Source of the DNA: Sphingomonas abietis
GTDB taxonomy: Bacteria > Pseudomonadota > Alphaproteobacteria > Sphingomonadales > Sphingomonadaceae
Length of the DNA stretch: 64,000 bases
Direction: 5' to 3'
Assembly (NCBI RefSeq): GCF_027625475.1
Contig: NZ_CP115174.1
Coordinates: 3,321,001-3,385,000 of the forward strand
The notes under the pieces were generated by a model. It saw only the letters and a program-made list of their open reading frames with translations, searched no databases and had not been told where the DNA came from. Shown here piece by piece: positions 28,183 to 37,965 of this stretch (the first letter of the stretch is position 1; each line of letters begins with the position of its first letter). The translations under genes were made by a program, and so were the position numbers.

Positions 28183-29037
28183 TCAGGCAAGCGCGAGGTC
28201 CAGCCCGATGTCCGCCGCCGGCGCCGACTGGGTGAGCCGGCCGACCGACACATAGGTGACGCCGGTGCCGGCGATCTCGCGGATCGTCTCCAGCGTGACG
28301 CCGCCCGAGGCCTCGGTCGGCACCCGCCCGCCGACCAGCGTCACCGCCCCGCGCAGGATCGACGGGGTCATGTTGTCGAGCAGCAGGTGGGTGGCGCCGG
28401 CGGCCAGCGCCGGCTCGATCTGGTCGACCCGATCGACCTCGACGATGATGTTGGCGATCCCGGCGGCCGTCGCCCGGCGCACCGCTTCGCCGACATCGCC
28501 GGCGACCGCGACATGGTTGTCCTTGATCATCGCCGCATCCCACAGGCCCATGCGGTGGTTGGTCGCACCACCCATGCGGGTCGCATATTTCTCCAGCAGG
28601 CGCAGGCCGGGGATGGTCTTGCGGGTATCGAGCAGGATCGCGCCGGTGCCCGCGATCGCATCGGCATAGGTGCGCGCCATGGTCGCGACGCCGGAGAGAT
28701 GCTGGAGCGTGTTGAGCGCGGAGCGTTCGGCAGTGAGCATGGCGCGCGCCCTGCCCTCCATCCGCATCAGCGCGGTGCCCTTGCGGACGCGATCGCCATC
28801 CGCGACCAGCCGCTCGATCGTCACGTCGGAATCGAGATGGCGGAAGAAAGCCTCGGCGATCGGCAGGCCGGCCACCGCGATCGCATCCCGGCTGACCAGT
28901 TCGCCGGTGAAGCGGGCGTCTGCGGGGATCACGGCGGCGGAGGTGATGTCTCCGCCCTCACCAAGATCTTCCGCCAGCGTCGCGCGCACGAAGCCGTCGA
29001 GATCGAAGCCCGGCAGGCTCCAGCTAAATTCGCTCAT
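28183..29037 (-). CDS. nadC: Nicotinate-nucleotide pyrophosphorylase (carboxylating)
   Basis: A 284-residue NadC. Motifs: EDLGEGGDITSAAV near the N-terminus, LDTRKTIPGLRLLEKYA, GGATNHRMGLWDAAMIKDNH and VEVDRVDQ, which hold the quinolinate and PRPP binding residues (Arg, Lys, His). It turns quinolinate and PRPP into nicotinate mononucleotide, following NadA. Its start overlaps the stop of the DUF1993 gene by four bases, so they are translated together; nadA is 0.9 kb upstream in the same direction. Confidence 0.96.
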   Translation of the reverse strand: MSEFSWSLPGFDLDGFVRATLAEDLGEGGDITSAAVIPADARFTGELVSRDAIAVAGLPIAEAFFRHLDSDVTIERLVADGDRVRKGTALMRMEGRARAMLTAERSALNTLQHLSGVATMARTYADAIAGTGAILLDTRKTIPGLRLLEKYATRMGGATNHRMGLWDAAMIKDNHVAVAGDVGEAVRRATAAGIANIIVEVDRVDQIEPALAAGATHLLLDNMTPSILRGAVTLVGGRVPTEASGGVTLETIREIAGTGVTYVSVGRLTQSAPAADIGLDLALA

Positions 29038-29561
29038 GCGTCTCTCCTGATGCGCAGCGTGCCGAGATAATCACGCTTCGCGAGCGGCAGCCCCTCCGCC
29101 CGCAGGATCGCGTAGGCGGCAGCGGCGTGAAAATAGAAATTGGGCTGGGAGAAGCTCAGCAGAAACTGATCCGCCGAGAAGGACACGTCGCGCCCGTTCC
29201 AGACGAAGATCATGTCGCGGTCGACAAACGCTTCCATCTCGGCCGGATCGATCGCGGCGAGCGCGGCCTCGGCCTGGCGCACCATTGCGCGCAATTCCGC
29301 GACGCTCGCTTCGATCGGATCGACGTCGGGCGTGAACCGCCCCTGCCGCACCGCCTCGATCGCGTCCGCGGAGTGCATGACCACCGATTTCACCTGATAG
29401 CGGAAATCCAGCATGTCGTCGGCCAGCCGCGCACCAAGCAGACTGGACTGACCGGCGCCGCGCTCGTAGCCGGCAAGCGCGGCCTTGTCGATCAGGCGGG
29501 CGATCGAACCCAGAATCTGGATGCACGACGGCACGAACGCCGCATGGAGGGACACGCCCAT
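29034..29561 (-). CDS. DUF1993 protein
   Basis: A 175-residue protein of the DUF1993 family, a DinB-like four-helix bundle: FVPSCIQILGSIARLIDKAA, RLADDMLDFRYQVKSVVMHS, and a late SFSQPNFYFHAAAAYAILRA. Function unknown. The overlap of ATGA with nadC is the reason to treat them as an operon. No metal-binding His set typical of active DinB enzymes is complete. Confidence 0.8.
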   Translation of the reverse strand: MGVSLHAAFVPSCIQILGSIARLIDKAALAGYERGAGQSSLLGARLADDMLDFRYQVKSVVMHSADAIEAVRQGRFTPDVDPIEASVAELRAMVRQAEAALAAIDPAEMEAFVDRDMIFVWNGRDVSFSADQFLLSFSQPNFYFHAAAAYAILRAEGLPLAKRDYLGTLRIRRDA

Positions 29562-29659
29562 CTCGCTCTCCCCTCCTCATCGAGGCGGGCCGACCCCGCA
29601 TCACGGGATCGGCTCATAGCATCGGGGCGGGCGCGATCAACCGGGGGCCGATCACGCCG

Positions 29660-29875
29660 TCACTCGGTCGCGGCGGCATCCTCGCCGGTGAGGGCTTCCA
29701 CCGCACGGCGCGCGAGGAACTGCACGCCCCAGCCGATCGCGAAGGTCACCACCAGCGGCGCGACGATCTTGAGCGCACCCTCGGCCAGATAGCCGGTGAT
29801 CGCGCCCTCGATGCCGCTGTCGCCGTCCTCGCGGTCGATCGTGGCACCGACCAGCATTCCCAGCATGTTGTTCAA
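29660..29875 (-). CDS. Small single-pass membrane protein
   Basis: A 71-residue protein starting at TTG 29875 with AGGAGG six bases upstream (an ATG nine bases later is alternative). One hydrophobic segment at about 34-55 (ALKIVAPLVVTFAIGWGVQF) and acidic ends. The gap of 73 bases to nadA upstream suggests cotranscription in the NAD biosynthesis run. Function unknown. Confidence 0.55.
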   Translation of the reverse strand: MNNMLGMLVGATIDREDGDSGIEGAITGYLAEGALKIVAPLVVTFAIGWGVQFLARRAVEALTGEDAAATE

Positions 29876-29948
29876 CGCAAACCTCCTCGCAGGTTGAGCC
29901 CGCTGAGCGATCGACGCGCGCTTCCGTTCCGTGCTTTTCGGGCTGGTG

Positions 29949-30935
29949 TCAGCGCGACCCGAGATCGCCCTTGCCCACCGTCCGGCCGGCCATCTCCAGC
30001 ATCCGGTCGAGCGGCTTCTTGGCGGCGAGGCGGGTCGCCTCGTCGAGCTCGATGCGGGGCTCCATATCGCGCAGCGCGATGTAGAGCTTCTCCATCGTGT
30101 TCATCGCCATGTACGGGCACATGTTGCAGTTGCAGTTGCCGTCCGCACCCGGCGCACCGATGAAGGTCTTGTGCGGCGCCGCTTTCTCCATCTGGTGGAT
30201 GATGTGCGGCTCGGTGGCGACGATGATCGTCTGTGCGTCACTCTTGAGCGCATAGTCGAGGATCGCGCGCGTGGATCCCACTTCATCGGCATGATCGAGG
30301 ATGAAGGCCGGGCATTCGGGGTGCGCGGCGACCGGCGCATCCGGATATTGCGCCTTGAGCTTGAGCAGCTCGGTCTCGCTGAACGCCTCGTGGACGATGC
30401 ACGCGCCCGGCCACAGCAGCATGTCGCGGCCGGTCTTGCGGTTGAACCAGGCGCCCAGATTCTTGTCGGGCGCGAAGATGATCTTCTGGTCCATCGGCAG
30501 CTGGGCGAGGATCCGCTCGGCCGAGGACGAGGTGACGATGATGTCCGAGTGCGCCTTCACCGCCGCCGAGCAATTGATGTAGGTCAGCGCGATATGATCG
30601 GGGTGCGCGGCGCGGAATGCGGCGAACTGCTCGGGCGGGCAGCTGTCCTCCAGCGAGCAGCCGGCATCCATGTCGGGCAGGATCACGGTCTTCTGGGGCG
30701 AGAGGATCTTGGCGACCTCGGCCATGAAGCGCACGCCGCAGAAGGCGATCACGTCGGCATCGGTCGCCGCCGCCTTGGCCGAGAGATCGAGGCTGTCGCC
30801 GACGAAGTCGGCAATGTCCTGGATGTCGGGGGTCTGGTAGTAATGGGCGAGGATGACGGCGTTGCGCTCCTTGCGCAGCCGGTCGATCTCGGCCTTCAGA
30901 TCGAGGCCCTTCAGGCTCATCGCGGGGGCGTTCAT
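29949..30935 (-). CDS. nadA: Quinolinate synthase
   Basis: A 328-residue NadA that condenses iminoaspartate with dihydroxyacetone phosphate on a [4Fe-4S] cluster. The ligand cysteines lie in [21 protein letters not shown] and [10 protein letters not shown]. Further motifs: [20 protein letters not shown] and [12 protein letters not shown]. No nadB (aspartate oxidase) or aspartate dehydrogenase gene is found in this window, so the iminoaspartate source must be elsewhere. ATG 30935 is the only good start. Confidence 0.97.
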   Translation of the reverse strand: MNAPAMSLKGLDLKAEIDRLRKERNAVILAHYYQTPDIQDIADFVGDSLDLSAKAAATDADVIAFCGVRFMAEVAKILSPQKTVILPDMDAGCSLEDSCPPEQFAAFRAAHPDHIALTYINCSAAVKAHSDIIVTSSSAERILAQLPMDQKIIFAPDKNLGAWFNRKTGRDMLLWPGACIVHEAFSETELLKLKAQYPDAPVAAHPECPAFILDHADEVGSTRAILDYALKSDAQTIIVATEPHIIHQMEKAAPHKTFIGAPGADGNCNCNMCPYMAMNTMEKLYIALRDMEPRIELDEATRLAAKKPLDRMLEMAGRTVGKGDLGSR

Positions 30936-31014
30936 GGCATCAACTCCTTGGTCGCCGCGTCCATAGGCACAGGCGAGGCGCTTGTCAGGGGAAATGGTGT
31001 CTGCCGGATCGGCG

Positions 31015-31707
31015 TCAATGGCGGTTGGCGATCACGTCCTGCCACGGCCTGGCGAAATCCATCGGGGTGAAGGGGGCTGGATCGGCGAACGCCTCGCCCT
31101 GGAAGCGGACGCGGACGTTCGGGTCCATGCCCGCCGCCTTGAGCGGCAGCGCGAAGCTCTGCGCCACCGCCTGCCGCGCCGCCTGCTTGGCGATGGCGAC
31201 CGGCGACGGCTCGCGCGCCTGGCGGATCAGCTCCACCCGCGCCGCCTGCTGGTTGGTCTGGTCGAGCGCCTCGCCGCTGTCGGTGAGCTTGAGCAGCAGG
31301 CCGCCGCCGTCATAGGCCTTCATCCGCGCCGGATCGATCTCCGGCCCCTCGATCATCAGCGGCGGCAGCGTCACGTCGAGCATGTGGCTATCCTTGTGCC
31401 ACACCAGGTCGCCGGGCTTCATCTGGCTGAGATCGACCTCGTAGCGCACCCGGCCCGGCATGATCAGGGTCCGCTGGGCGGACAGGCCGAAGCGATGCTG
31501 GGTGGAGGTCACCACCGCGACATAGGAGGCGACCAGTGCGGTCAGCCGGCTCTGCGCCTGCAATCCCTGCAAGCTGGCGCTGGCGACGCTTTCCGGATCG
31601 GGCGACCAGAAATGATCGAAGGCGCGCTTGCCGAGCAGCGCGGCACCACCGGCGATCAGGACGAACGCCAGCACCATGCCGAGCAATACCTTGAGGACGG
31701 TCTTCAT
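31015..31707 (-). CDS. DUF4230-like membrane-anchored protein
   Basis: A 230-residue protein with one N-terminal membrane anchor (about 5-25) and a periplasmic domain of about 190 residues beginning [20 protein letters not shown], then [20 protein letters not shown]. The pattern suggests DUF4230, of unknown function. Start and previous stop share one base (TGATG) with the metallo-hydrolase, so they are coupled. Confidence 0.7.
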   Translation of the reverse strand: MKTVLKVLLGMVLAFVLIAGGAALLGKRAFDHFWSPDPESVASASLQGLQAQSRLTALVASYVAVVTSTQHRFGLSAQRTLIMPGRVRYEVDLSQMKPGDLVWHKDSHMLDVTLPPLMIEGPEIDPARMKAYDGGGLLLKLTDSGEALDQTNQQAARVELIRQAREPSPVAIAKQAARQAVAQSFALPLKAAGMDPNVRVRFQGEAFADPAPFTPMDFARPWQDVIANRH

Positions 31708-32555
31708 CAGGCAGCCAGGCTCCAGATATCGGCGGTGGCGCGCACCCGGCCGCGCGCATCGAGATCGAGCAGATGGGCGAGTACGCTGGCGCCGGCCGCC
31801 TTCTCCAGCCGGGGATCGAGGCCCGCATACATTTGCGCCACCATCTCGGGCACCGACCGCGGCCCCTCGCCCAATATGCGCACGATCTGCGCCTCGCGCT
31901 GGCGGCGATGGCCAAGCATCCCGCGCAGCAATTGCTTCGGCTTGGTCACCGGCTCGCCATGCGCCGGGAAATAGATCAGGTCGTCGCGCGGCGAGAGCTT
32001 GTCGAGGCTGGCCATATAGGCGCCCATGTCGCCGTCCGGCGGCACCACCACGCTGGTCGACCAGCCCATGACATGATCGCCGGTGAACAGCGCCTGCGCC
32101 TCGGGTAGTGCGAAACAGAGATGGTTGGAGGTGTGGCCGGGGGTCGCGATCGCCTCCAGCGTCCAGCCGGGGCCGGAGACCGTATCGCCCTCCCCCATCA
32201 CCCGATCGGGCGCATAGCTGTGGTCGAAGCCGGCTTCGAGGCCGGAGCCGTCGCGCGCCGGGATCGGCGCACAGCCCATCACCGGCGCGCCGGTCGCCGC
32301 GGCCAGCGGCTGGGCGGCGGGTGTATGATCGCGGTGGGTGTGGGTGCAGACGATCGCCACGATCGTCTCGCCGGCGGTGGCGGCGAGGATCGCCTCGACA
32401 TGCGCGGCGATGGCCGGGCCGGGATCGATCACCGCGACCGCGCCATGGCCGACAATATGGGTCTGCGTGCCGGTGTAGGTGAAGGGCGACGGATTCTGCG
32501 CCAGCACCCGCCGCACCAAGGGATGCACCGTCTCGAAGAGAGGCTGGTCGGTCAT
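31707..32555 (-). CDS. Metallo-beta-lactamase-fold hydrolase (LACTB2-like)
   Basis: A 282-residue protein. The MBL zinc site is complete: THTHRDH (about 75-81), GHTSNHLC and GDHVMGWS, with the fourth and fifth His in YFPAHGEPV. The C-terminal 60 residues form a winged-helix-like region (RRQREAQIVRILGEGPRSVP) as in LACTB2 and related endoribonucleases/thioesterases. ATG 32555 has CAGGGTGA upstream; an earlier start at 32588 is less likely. Substrate cannot be told. Coupled to the DUF4230-like gene. Confidence 0.85.
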   Translation of the reverse strand: MTDQPLFETVHPLVRRVLAQNPSPFTYTGTQTHIVGHGAVAVIDPGPAIAAHVEAILAATAGETIVAIVCTHTHRDHTPAAQPLAAATGAPVMGCAPIPARDGSGLEAGFDHSYAPDRVMGEGDTVSGPGWTLEAIATPGHTSNHLCFALPEAQALFTGDHVMGWSTSVVVPPDGDMGAYMASLDKLSPRDDLIYFPAHGEPVTKPKQLLRGMLGHRRQREAQIVRILGEGPRSVPEMVAQMYAGLDPRLEKAAGASVLAHLLDLDARGRVRATADIWSLAA

Positions 32556-32791
32556 GCTGCGATCACCCTGTCGGCCGATTTTACACATCCGATGCCGGCG
32601 ATGGGGCCATTAACCACCGAGAGGCGCGGGAAAGGCAGCATCCGTTATGTTGGCACGGCATCTGCATGGTATTGGATGTTCCACGTTCCCGCGAACACCG
32701 GCGGGCCGGCGCGATCCACGCGACGGCCCGCCACCCCGCGGAACCGCCCCGGACATTCCCCGAAGCAGCCCGCCGAAATCGGCATTGAGGT

Positions 32792-33127
32792 TCAGGCCGC
32801 CTTGCTGGTGACGCCGGCCGTCTTCATCAGTTCGGCCAGTTCGCCGCTCTCGTACATCTCCATCATGATGTCCGATCCGCCGACGAATTCGCCCTTCACA
32901 TAGAGCTGCGGGATGGTCGGCCAATCGGAGAAGGCCTTGATGCCCTGGCGGATGCCCTGATCCTGGAGCACGTCCACCGATCCATATTCGACGCCGAGAT
33001 GGTCGAGGATCGCCACCGCGCGGCTGGAAAAGCCGCACTGCGGGAAGAGCGGCGAGCCCTTCATGAACAGCAGCACCTCGTTGGCGTTCACGGTCTCCGC
33101 GATGCGGGCCTGGACGTCGTCGGTCAT
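32792..33127 (-). CDS. grxD: Monothiol glutaredoxin Grx4/GrxD
   Basis: A 111-residue protein with the CGFS active site (PQCGFSSRAVAIL), WPTIPQLYVKGEFVGGSDIM and a C-terminal GEL helix. Such glutaredoxins carry [2Fe-2S] clusters with glutathione and pair with BolA. The start ATG 33127 sits eight bases after GGAG; a GTG nine bases earlier is alternative. bolA lies just upstream in the same direction. Confidence 0.94.
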   Translation of the reverse strand: MTDDVQARIAETVNANEVLLFMKGSPLFPQCGFSSRAVAILDHLGVEYGSVDVLQDQGIRQGIKAFSDWPTIPQLYVKGEFVGGSDIMMEMYESGELAELMKTAGVTSKAA

Positions 33128-33226
33128 GTCAATCACTCCAAAGTCGATCTCATGGGGTATAAATCGGTCCCACGCGCGGCAAATTCAAGCGTTCAGGCCA
33201 GAGTCAGCCTCTGGCCGGGCAAGCCC

Positions 33227-33457
33227 TCAGGGCGTGGTGGTGGTGAGCTGGAGCGCGTGCAGCACGCCGCCCATCCGCCCGCCGAGCGCCTCATACACCT
33301 TCTGATGCTGGCGAACGCGCGGGATTCCGCGGAACGTTTCGCTCACCACCTTCGCGGCATAATGATCGCCGTCGCCGGCGAGATCGGTGATCTCGACCTC
33401 GGCATCGGGGATCCCTGCGCGGATCAGCGCGATGATATCGTCGGCCGCCATCGGCAT
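33227..33457 (-). CDS. BolA-family protein
   Basis: A 76-residue BolA: IALIRAGIPDAEVEITDLAG, DHYAAKVVSETFRGIPRVRQ, HQKVYEALGGRMGGVLHALQ. It acts with monothiol glutaredoxin in iron-sulfur handling. Start and the preceding stop share one base (TGATG at 33457). Followed by a stem GGCCAGAG/CTCTGGCC (33195-33216) before grxD. Confidence 0.93.
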   Translation of the reverse strand: MPMAADDIIALIRAGIPDAEVEITDLAGDGDHYAAKVVSETFRGIPRVRQHQKVYEALGGRMGGVLHALQLTTTTP

Positions 33458-33780
33458 CAGATCGATCCCATCAGCTGGCGACGCGCCTCGACCTCGCACG
33501 CCTTCATCTGCGCGCGGATCACCGCTTCATCGGTCTCGACATTGGCGGAGACGAGATCGCCATAGAGCTTGCGCATCACATCCTCGTCGCCGGCCTCTTC
33601 GAACTCGGCCTGGACGACCGCCTTGGCATAGGCATCGGTTTCCTCGGGCGTGAGTTTCATCAACCCCGCCGCCCACTGGCCCAGCAGACGGTTGCGACGC
33701 GCGGTGACGCGGAAGGCCATTTCCTGATCATGGGCAAATTGATTTTCGGCCGCCTGCTCGCGATCATCGAAGATATTCAT
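33457..33780 (-). CDS. DUF1476, F1-ATPase zeta inhibitor-like
   Basis: A 107-residue protein: MNIFDDREQAAENQFAHDQE, FRVTARRNRLLGQWAAGLMK and the four-helix body AYAKAVVQAEFEEAGDEDVM. This is the DUF1476 family, whose Paracoccus member is the zeta subunit that blocks F1-ATPase rotation; the inhibitory N-terminus resembles mitochondrial IF1. Function for this copy is by homology. Translationally coupled to bolA. Confidence 0.88.
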   Translation of the reverse strand: MNIFDDREQAAENQFAHDQEMAFRVTARRNRLLGQWAAGLMKLTPEETDAYAKAVVQAEFEEAGDEDVMRKLYGDLVSANVETDEAVIRAQMKACEVEARRQLMGSI

Positions 33781-33860
33781 CGGTCAGTTCCTGTTATTAC
33801 GCGCAAATCATACGGATCGGTGCCCGCACAAGCAACGGCGGCTCGATGTGTCGAAAATCT

Positions 33861-34520
33861 TTACAGCGCGACCTCATAGGGGGCGGTGGTCTTCGCGGCG
33901 ATGTCCTCGGCGGTCACGCCGGGGGCGAGTTCGATCAGGCGGAACGGGCTGTCATGATCCTTGCGGCCGAACACGCACAGATCGGTGACGATCATATCCA
34001 CGACATTCCTGCCGGTGAGCGGCAGCGTGCAGGCGGGGATGAACTTGGCGCTGCCGTCTTTCGAGACATGCTCCATCACCACGATGATCTTCTTGACGCC
34101 GGCGACGAGATCCATCGCGCCGCCCATGCCCTTCACCATCTTGCCGGGGATCATCCAGTTGGCGATGTCGCCCTCGCCGGACACCTCCATCGCGCCGAGC
34201 ACCGCCAGGTCGATATGCCCGCCGCGGATCATCGCGAAGCTGTCGGCCGACGAGAAGTAGCTGGTCTGCGGCAGTTCCGAGACGGTCTGCTTGCCGGCGT
34301 TGATCAGGTCCGCATCCTCCTCGCCCTCATAGGGGAAGGGGCCGATACCGAGCATCCCGTTCTCCGACTGGAGCGTCACCTCGACGCCGGCCGGGATATG
34401 GTTGGCCACCAGCGTCGGGATGCCGATACCCAGATTGACGTAGAAGCCGTCCTGCAATTCCTGGGCGGCACGGGCCGCCATTTCGTCACGGGTCCAACCC
34501 TTGATATCCTGGGGCATCAC
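33861..34520 (-). CDS. scoB: 3-oxoacid CoA-transferase subunit B
   Basis: A 219-residue subunit with the catalytic Glu in [15 protein letters not shown] (the SENG motif) and the family pattern [20 protein letters not shown]. With subunit A it moves CoA from succinyl-CoA to 3-oxoacids (ketone body or beta-ketoadipate use). It overlaps the acid phosphatase gene by four bases. Confidence 0.95.
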   Translation of the reverse strand: MMPQDIKGWTRDEMAARAAQELQDGFYVNLGIGIPTLVANHIPAGVEVTLQSENGMLGIGPFPYEGEEDADLINAGKQTVSELPQTSYFSSADSFAMIRGGHIDLAVLGAMEVSGEGDIANWMIPGKMVKGMGGAMDLVAGVKKIIVVMEHVSKDGSAKFIPACTLPLTGRNVVDMIVTDLCVFGRKDHDSPFRLIELAPGVTAEDIAAKTTAPYEVAL

Positions 34521-35398
34521 TGAACCTCCTTCCGGGGCGTCGCCGGATCATGCCATTGCCTGTCGGCAGGGAAGATGTCGCCGGCCCCGCCCTGCAAGGC
34601 CGAACCGTAGACGGGATTGGGCATCACGAACCAGCCGCGCCCCCACAGGCCGGCGACAGCAGGCAGCGCGGTCTCGGCGCGGCGGGCGGGAACGCTCGAT
34701 GCCTCGGCGAACAGATCGGAGAAATCGCCGAGTTGGTCGCCGCCCATCGCGATGACGCAGTAGCGGGCCGCGATGGTGGCGCGGCGGCCGTCCTTGCCGG
34801 AACCGTCGGCATCGTCTCCGGCGAGGAACAAGGTCGTGCCATGTTTCGCGGGGCCGATCCCGGCATCGTCGATCGCCTGCTCGGTCGGGCCGGCGTTGAA
34901 GGCATTGCGGTTGGTGTTGAAGATCACGGTCACGCCCATGCGGCGGAGCGCGTCCAGCGCCTCCTTGGCGCCCGGCGTCGGCGAGACGGCATGAACGCCG
35001 GTCTTCTCCCAGCGCGCCCAGCGATCGTCGAAATCGCGATGCGGGGCGCCGGTCAGGTCGTCATATTCGAAGCCCTGGTTGAGCAGCACCGTCTCGTCGA
35101 CGTCGAACACGGCGGCCGCCGGCTTGCCGGCACAGGGCACGAATTTCGGATCATCGAGCGTCGCGCCTTCCGCCAGCACGACCGAGCGCCGGTCCTTCCC
35201 CTGCATCGCCTCGCCGACATAGAAAGTCAGCGCGCTCCACGCCTGACGGCTGATCGCGGCCGCCTCGGCGGAGCCGTAGAGATACTGCATCCCGGCCAGC
35301 TTCGGGTCTGCGGCAGGAGGGTCCGGCGGAAACGCCGGCTTGGCGGTGCCCGCGCACCCCGTCATCGCCAGCGTCAGCAGGAGGACAAGCCGCTTCAC
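34517..35398 (-). CDS. Lipoprotein acid phosphatase, e(P4)/class C family
   Basis: A 293-residue lipoprotein with lipobox MTGC (Cys about 15). The HAD core is clear: [15 protein letters not shown] (motif I with DVDET), [18 protein letters not shown] and GDQLGDFSD. It removes phosphate from nucleotides at the outer membrane or in the periplasm. Unusual position: it overlaps scoA by four bases upstream and scoB by four bases downstream, within the CoA-transferase operon. Confidence 0.88.
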   Translation of the reverse strand: MKRLVLLLTLAMTGCAGTAKPAFPPDPPAADPKLAGMQYLYGSAEAAAISRQAWSALTFYVGEAMQGKDRRSVVLAEGATLDDPKFVPCAGKPAAAVFDVDETVLLNQGFEYDDLTGAPHRDFDDRWARWEKTGVHAVSPTPGAKEALDALRRMGVTVIFNTNRNAFNAGPTEQAIDDAGIGPAKHGTTLFLAGDDADGSGKDGRRATIAARYCVIAMGGDQLGDFSDLFAEASSVPARRAETALPAVAGLWGRGWFVMPNPVYGSALQGGAGDIFPADRQWHDPATPRKEVQ

Positions 35399-36105
35399 GC
35401 CGTGTCCCGCTTCCGAACCGTGCGGAACTCGATCCGCTTCTCGTAGGGCGCACCGCAGATCAGCCGGTTGACGTAGATGCCCGGCAGATGGATCGCATCG
35501 GGATCGAGCGATCCGGTCGGTACGATCTCCTCGACCTCGGCGACGCAGATCTTGCCGCAGGTGGCCGCCGGCGCGTTGAAGTTGCGCGCGGTCTTGCGGA
35601 AGATCAGGTTGCCGGCCTCGTCCGCCTTCCAGCCCTTGATGATCGACAGATCGGCCCGGATGCCGCGTTCCAGCACATATTCCTCACCGTCGAAGACCTT
35701 GGTTTCCTTGCCCTCGGCGATCAGCGTGCCGACGCCGGTCTTGGTGTAGAAGCCCGGAATGCCCGCGCCGCCGGCCCGCATCCGCTCGGCCAGCGTCCCT
35801 TGGGGCGTGAACTCCACCTCGAGCTCGCCGGAAAGATATTGCCGCTCGAACTCCTTGTTCTCGCCGACATAGCTGGCGATCATCTTCTTCACCTGCTTGG
35901 TGCGGAGCAGCTTGCCGATGCCTTCATTGTCGATGCCGGCATTGTTCGACGCGAAAGTGAGATCCTTCACCCCCGAATCCTGAATGGCGACGAGCAGGCG
36001 TTCGGGGAGCCCCGAGAGGCCGAAGCCTCCGGATGCGATGGTCATGCCGTCGAACAGCACGCCCTCCAATGCCGATGCCGCATCCTTGAAGGTCTTGTTC
36101 GCCAT
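35395..36105 (-). CDS. scoA: 3-oxoacid CoA-transferase subunit A
   Basis: A 236-residue subunit with the hallmark GMTIASGGFGLSGLPERLL and the later LIFRKTARNFN and CAEVEEIVPTGSLDPD patterns. It forms the enzyme with scoB. ATG 36105 follows GAGGAAGAGG; the frame stays open far upstream but has no homology there. It starts the operon, divergent from the thiamine-diphosphate enzyme. Confidence 0.95.
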   Translation of the reverse strand: MANKTFKDAASALEGVLFDGMTIASGGFGLSGLPERLLVAIQDSGVKDLTFASNNAGIDNEGIGKLLRTKQVKKMIASYVGENKEFERQYLSGELEVEFTPQGTLAERMRAGGAGIPGFYTKTGVGTLIAEGKETKVFDGEEYVLERGIRADLSIIKGWKADEAGNLIFRKTARNFNAPAATCGKICVAEVEEIVPTGSLDPDAIHLPGIYVNRLICGAPYEKRIEFRTVRKRDTA

Positions 36106-36213
36106 GCGCCTCTTCCTCGTGCCGCCCAACGCCCGTTTACAGCCGCCCGTTAACAGTCGCGCGCGCCAAGCGGAAGCTGGCATCGCGCGACGGGAAGTCT
36201 TAAGCCAGCGCGC

Positions 36214-37878
36214 ATGACAACTGATAATCCCGGTCAGCGCGCCGGCGGCCGCATCCTCGTCGATCAGCTTCTGGCGCAGGGCTGCGACCGCATCTTCTGC
36301 GTGCCCGGCGAATCCTATCTGGCGGTGCTCGATGCGCTGCACGATTCGCCCGCCATCGATCTGGTCGTCTGCCGGCAGGAGGGTGGCGCCGCCTATATGG
36401 CCGAGGCCGACGGCAAGCTGACCGGCAGGCCCGGCATCTGCTTCGTCACGCGCGGCCCCGGCGCCACCAACGCCGCGATCGGCGTGCATACCGCGATGCA
36501 GGATTCGACCCCGATGATCCTGTTCATCGGCGATGTGGCGCGCGAGGCGAAGGACCGGGAAGGCTTTCAGGAGATCGATTTCCCCGCGATGTTCGGGCCG
36601 CTCGCCAAATGGGCCGCCAAGATCGATGATGCCCGCCGCATCCCCGAATATGTCGCGCGGGCCTATGCGGTCGCGATGTCCGGCCGCCCCGGCCCGGTGG
36701 TGCTGGCGCTGCCGGAGGACATGCTGCTCGACGTGGTCGAGGCGGTCGATCGCCCCAAGGTCGTTCGCCCTGCCCAGCCGCCCTGCATCGGCGCCGCCGG
36801 CACGCTGGTCGATATGCTGAAGGACGCCGCCGCGCCGATCGCGATCGTCGGCGGCGCCGACTGGGACGACCGCGCCGCGCATGAATTCGCCGCGTTCGCA
36901 GAAGGGATCGGCCTGCCGGTCGCCTGCGCCTTCCGCCGGCAGGATGCGATCCTCTCCTCCTCGCCGGTCTATGCCGGCAATCTTGGCTACGGCCCCAATC
37001 CCAGGCTGCTGGAGCGGGTCAAGGCGGCGGACCTGCTGCTCGTCGTCGGCGCGCGGCTCGGCGAGGCGACGACCGATGGCTACACGCTGATCACGCCCGA
37101 GCATCCCGACCAGATTCTCGTTCACGTCCACCCCGATCCGGACGAGTTGCAGTCGGTCTATCGCACCGATCTCGCCATCTGCGCCGACATGCCCGAATTT
37201 GCCGAGACCATGGCGGCGTGGGAGCATGATATCCTGCCGTTCCAGGACGGTGCCGAGGCCCATGCCGATTGGGCGGCGTGGAATACGCCGCAGCCGCGCG
37301 AGGACGCGGTGCTCGATCTGGGCGCCTGCGTGGCGGCGATGCGGGCAGCGATGCCGGCCGACACCGTGATCTGCAACGGCGCGGGGAATTATTCCGGCTG
37401 GTGGCATCGCTACTGGCGCTATGGGCGGCGCGGCACCCAGTTGGCACCGACCAACGGATCGATGGGCTATGGCGTCCCCGCGGCCGTCGCGGCCGCGCTG
37501 CGCAGGCCCGACAGCCGCGTCGTGGCGCTCGCCGGCGACGGCTGCTTCCTGATGAACGGGCAGGAATTGGCGACGGCGGTGGCGCACGGTGCGCGCCTGC
37601 TAGTGGTGGTCGTCGACAACGGCAATTACGGCACGATCCGGATGCACCAGGAGCGCGAATATCCGCATCGCGTATCCGGCACCGCGCTGGCCAATCCGGA
37701 TTTCGCGGCGCTGGCCCGTGCATATGGCGGCTGGGCAGAAATGGTGACGCGCACCGAGGAGTTCGGCCCGGCGCTGGCCCGTGCGCTGGAACAACCCGGC
37801 CTCGCCCTCCTCCATCTCAAAACCGATATTGAACAAATCACGCCGGCTGCCCGTTTGAGTAATCTGAACAGGCGATAA
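36214..37878 (+). CDS. Thiamine-diphosphate enzyme, acetolactate synthase-like
   Basis: A 554-residue large-subunit-like enzyme. N-terminal domain: VPGESYLAVLDALHD with the Glu of the cofactor in VVCRQEGGAAYMAEADGK. C-terminal GDGCFLMNGQELATAVAHGA and VVDNGNYGTIRMHQ give the ThDP/Mg motif (GDG-x26-NN variant). Likely a pyruvate- or 2-oxoacid decarboxylating ligase. It has no small regulatory subunit next to it, so a decarboxylase or an acetolactate-like synthase of another pathway is as possible as ilvB. Confidence 0.85.
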   Translation: MTTDNPGQRAGGRILVDQLLAQGCDRIFCVPGESYLAVLDALHDSPAIDLVVCRQEGGAAYMAEADGKLTGRPGICFVTRGPGATNAAIGVHTAMQDSTPMILFIGDVAREAKDREGFQEIDFPAMFGPLAKWAAKIDDARRIPEYVARAYAVAMSGRPGPVVLALPEDMLLDVVEAVDRPKVVRPAQPPCIGAAGTLVDMLKDAAAPIAIVGGADWDDRAAHEFAAFAEGIGLPVACAFRRQDAILSSSPVYAGNLGYGPNPRLLERVKAADLLLVVGARLGEATTDGYTLITPEHPDQILVHVHPDPDELQSVYRTDLAICADMPEFAETMAAWEHDILPFQDGAEAHADWAAWNTPQPREDAVLDLGACVAAMRAAMPADTVICNGAGNYSGWWHRYWRYGRRGTQLAPTNGSMGYGVPAAVAAALRRPDSRVVALAGDGCFLMNGQELATAVAHGARLLVVVVDNGNYGTIRMHQEREYPHRVSGTALANPDFAALARAYGGWAEMVTRTEEFGPALARALEQPGLALLHLKTDIEQITPAARLSNLNRR

Positions 37879-37965
37879 AGAAACCATTCCGTCGCTGTTC
37901 AGTACGACTCGCCTAGAAAGGCATTCGTAGCGGTCATACTCCGCTGAACAGGATGGAGATTGAAT

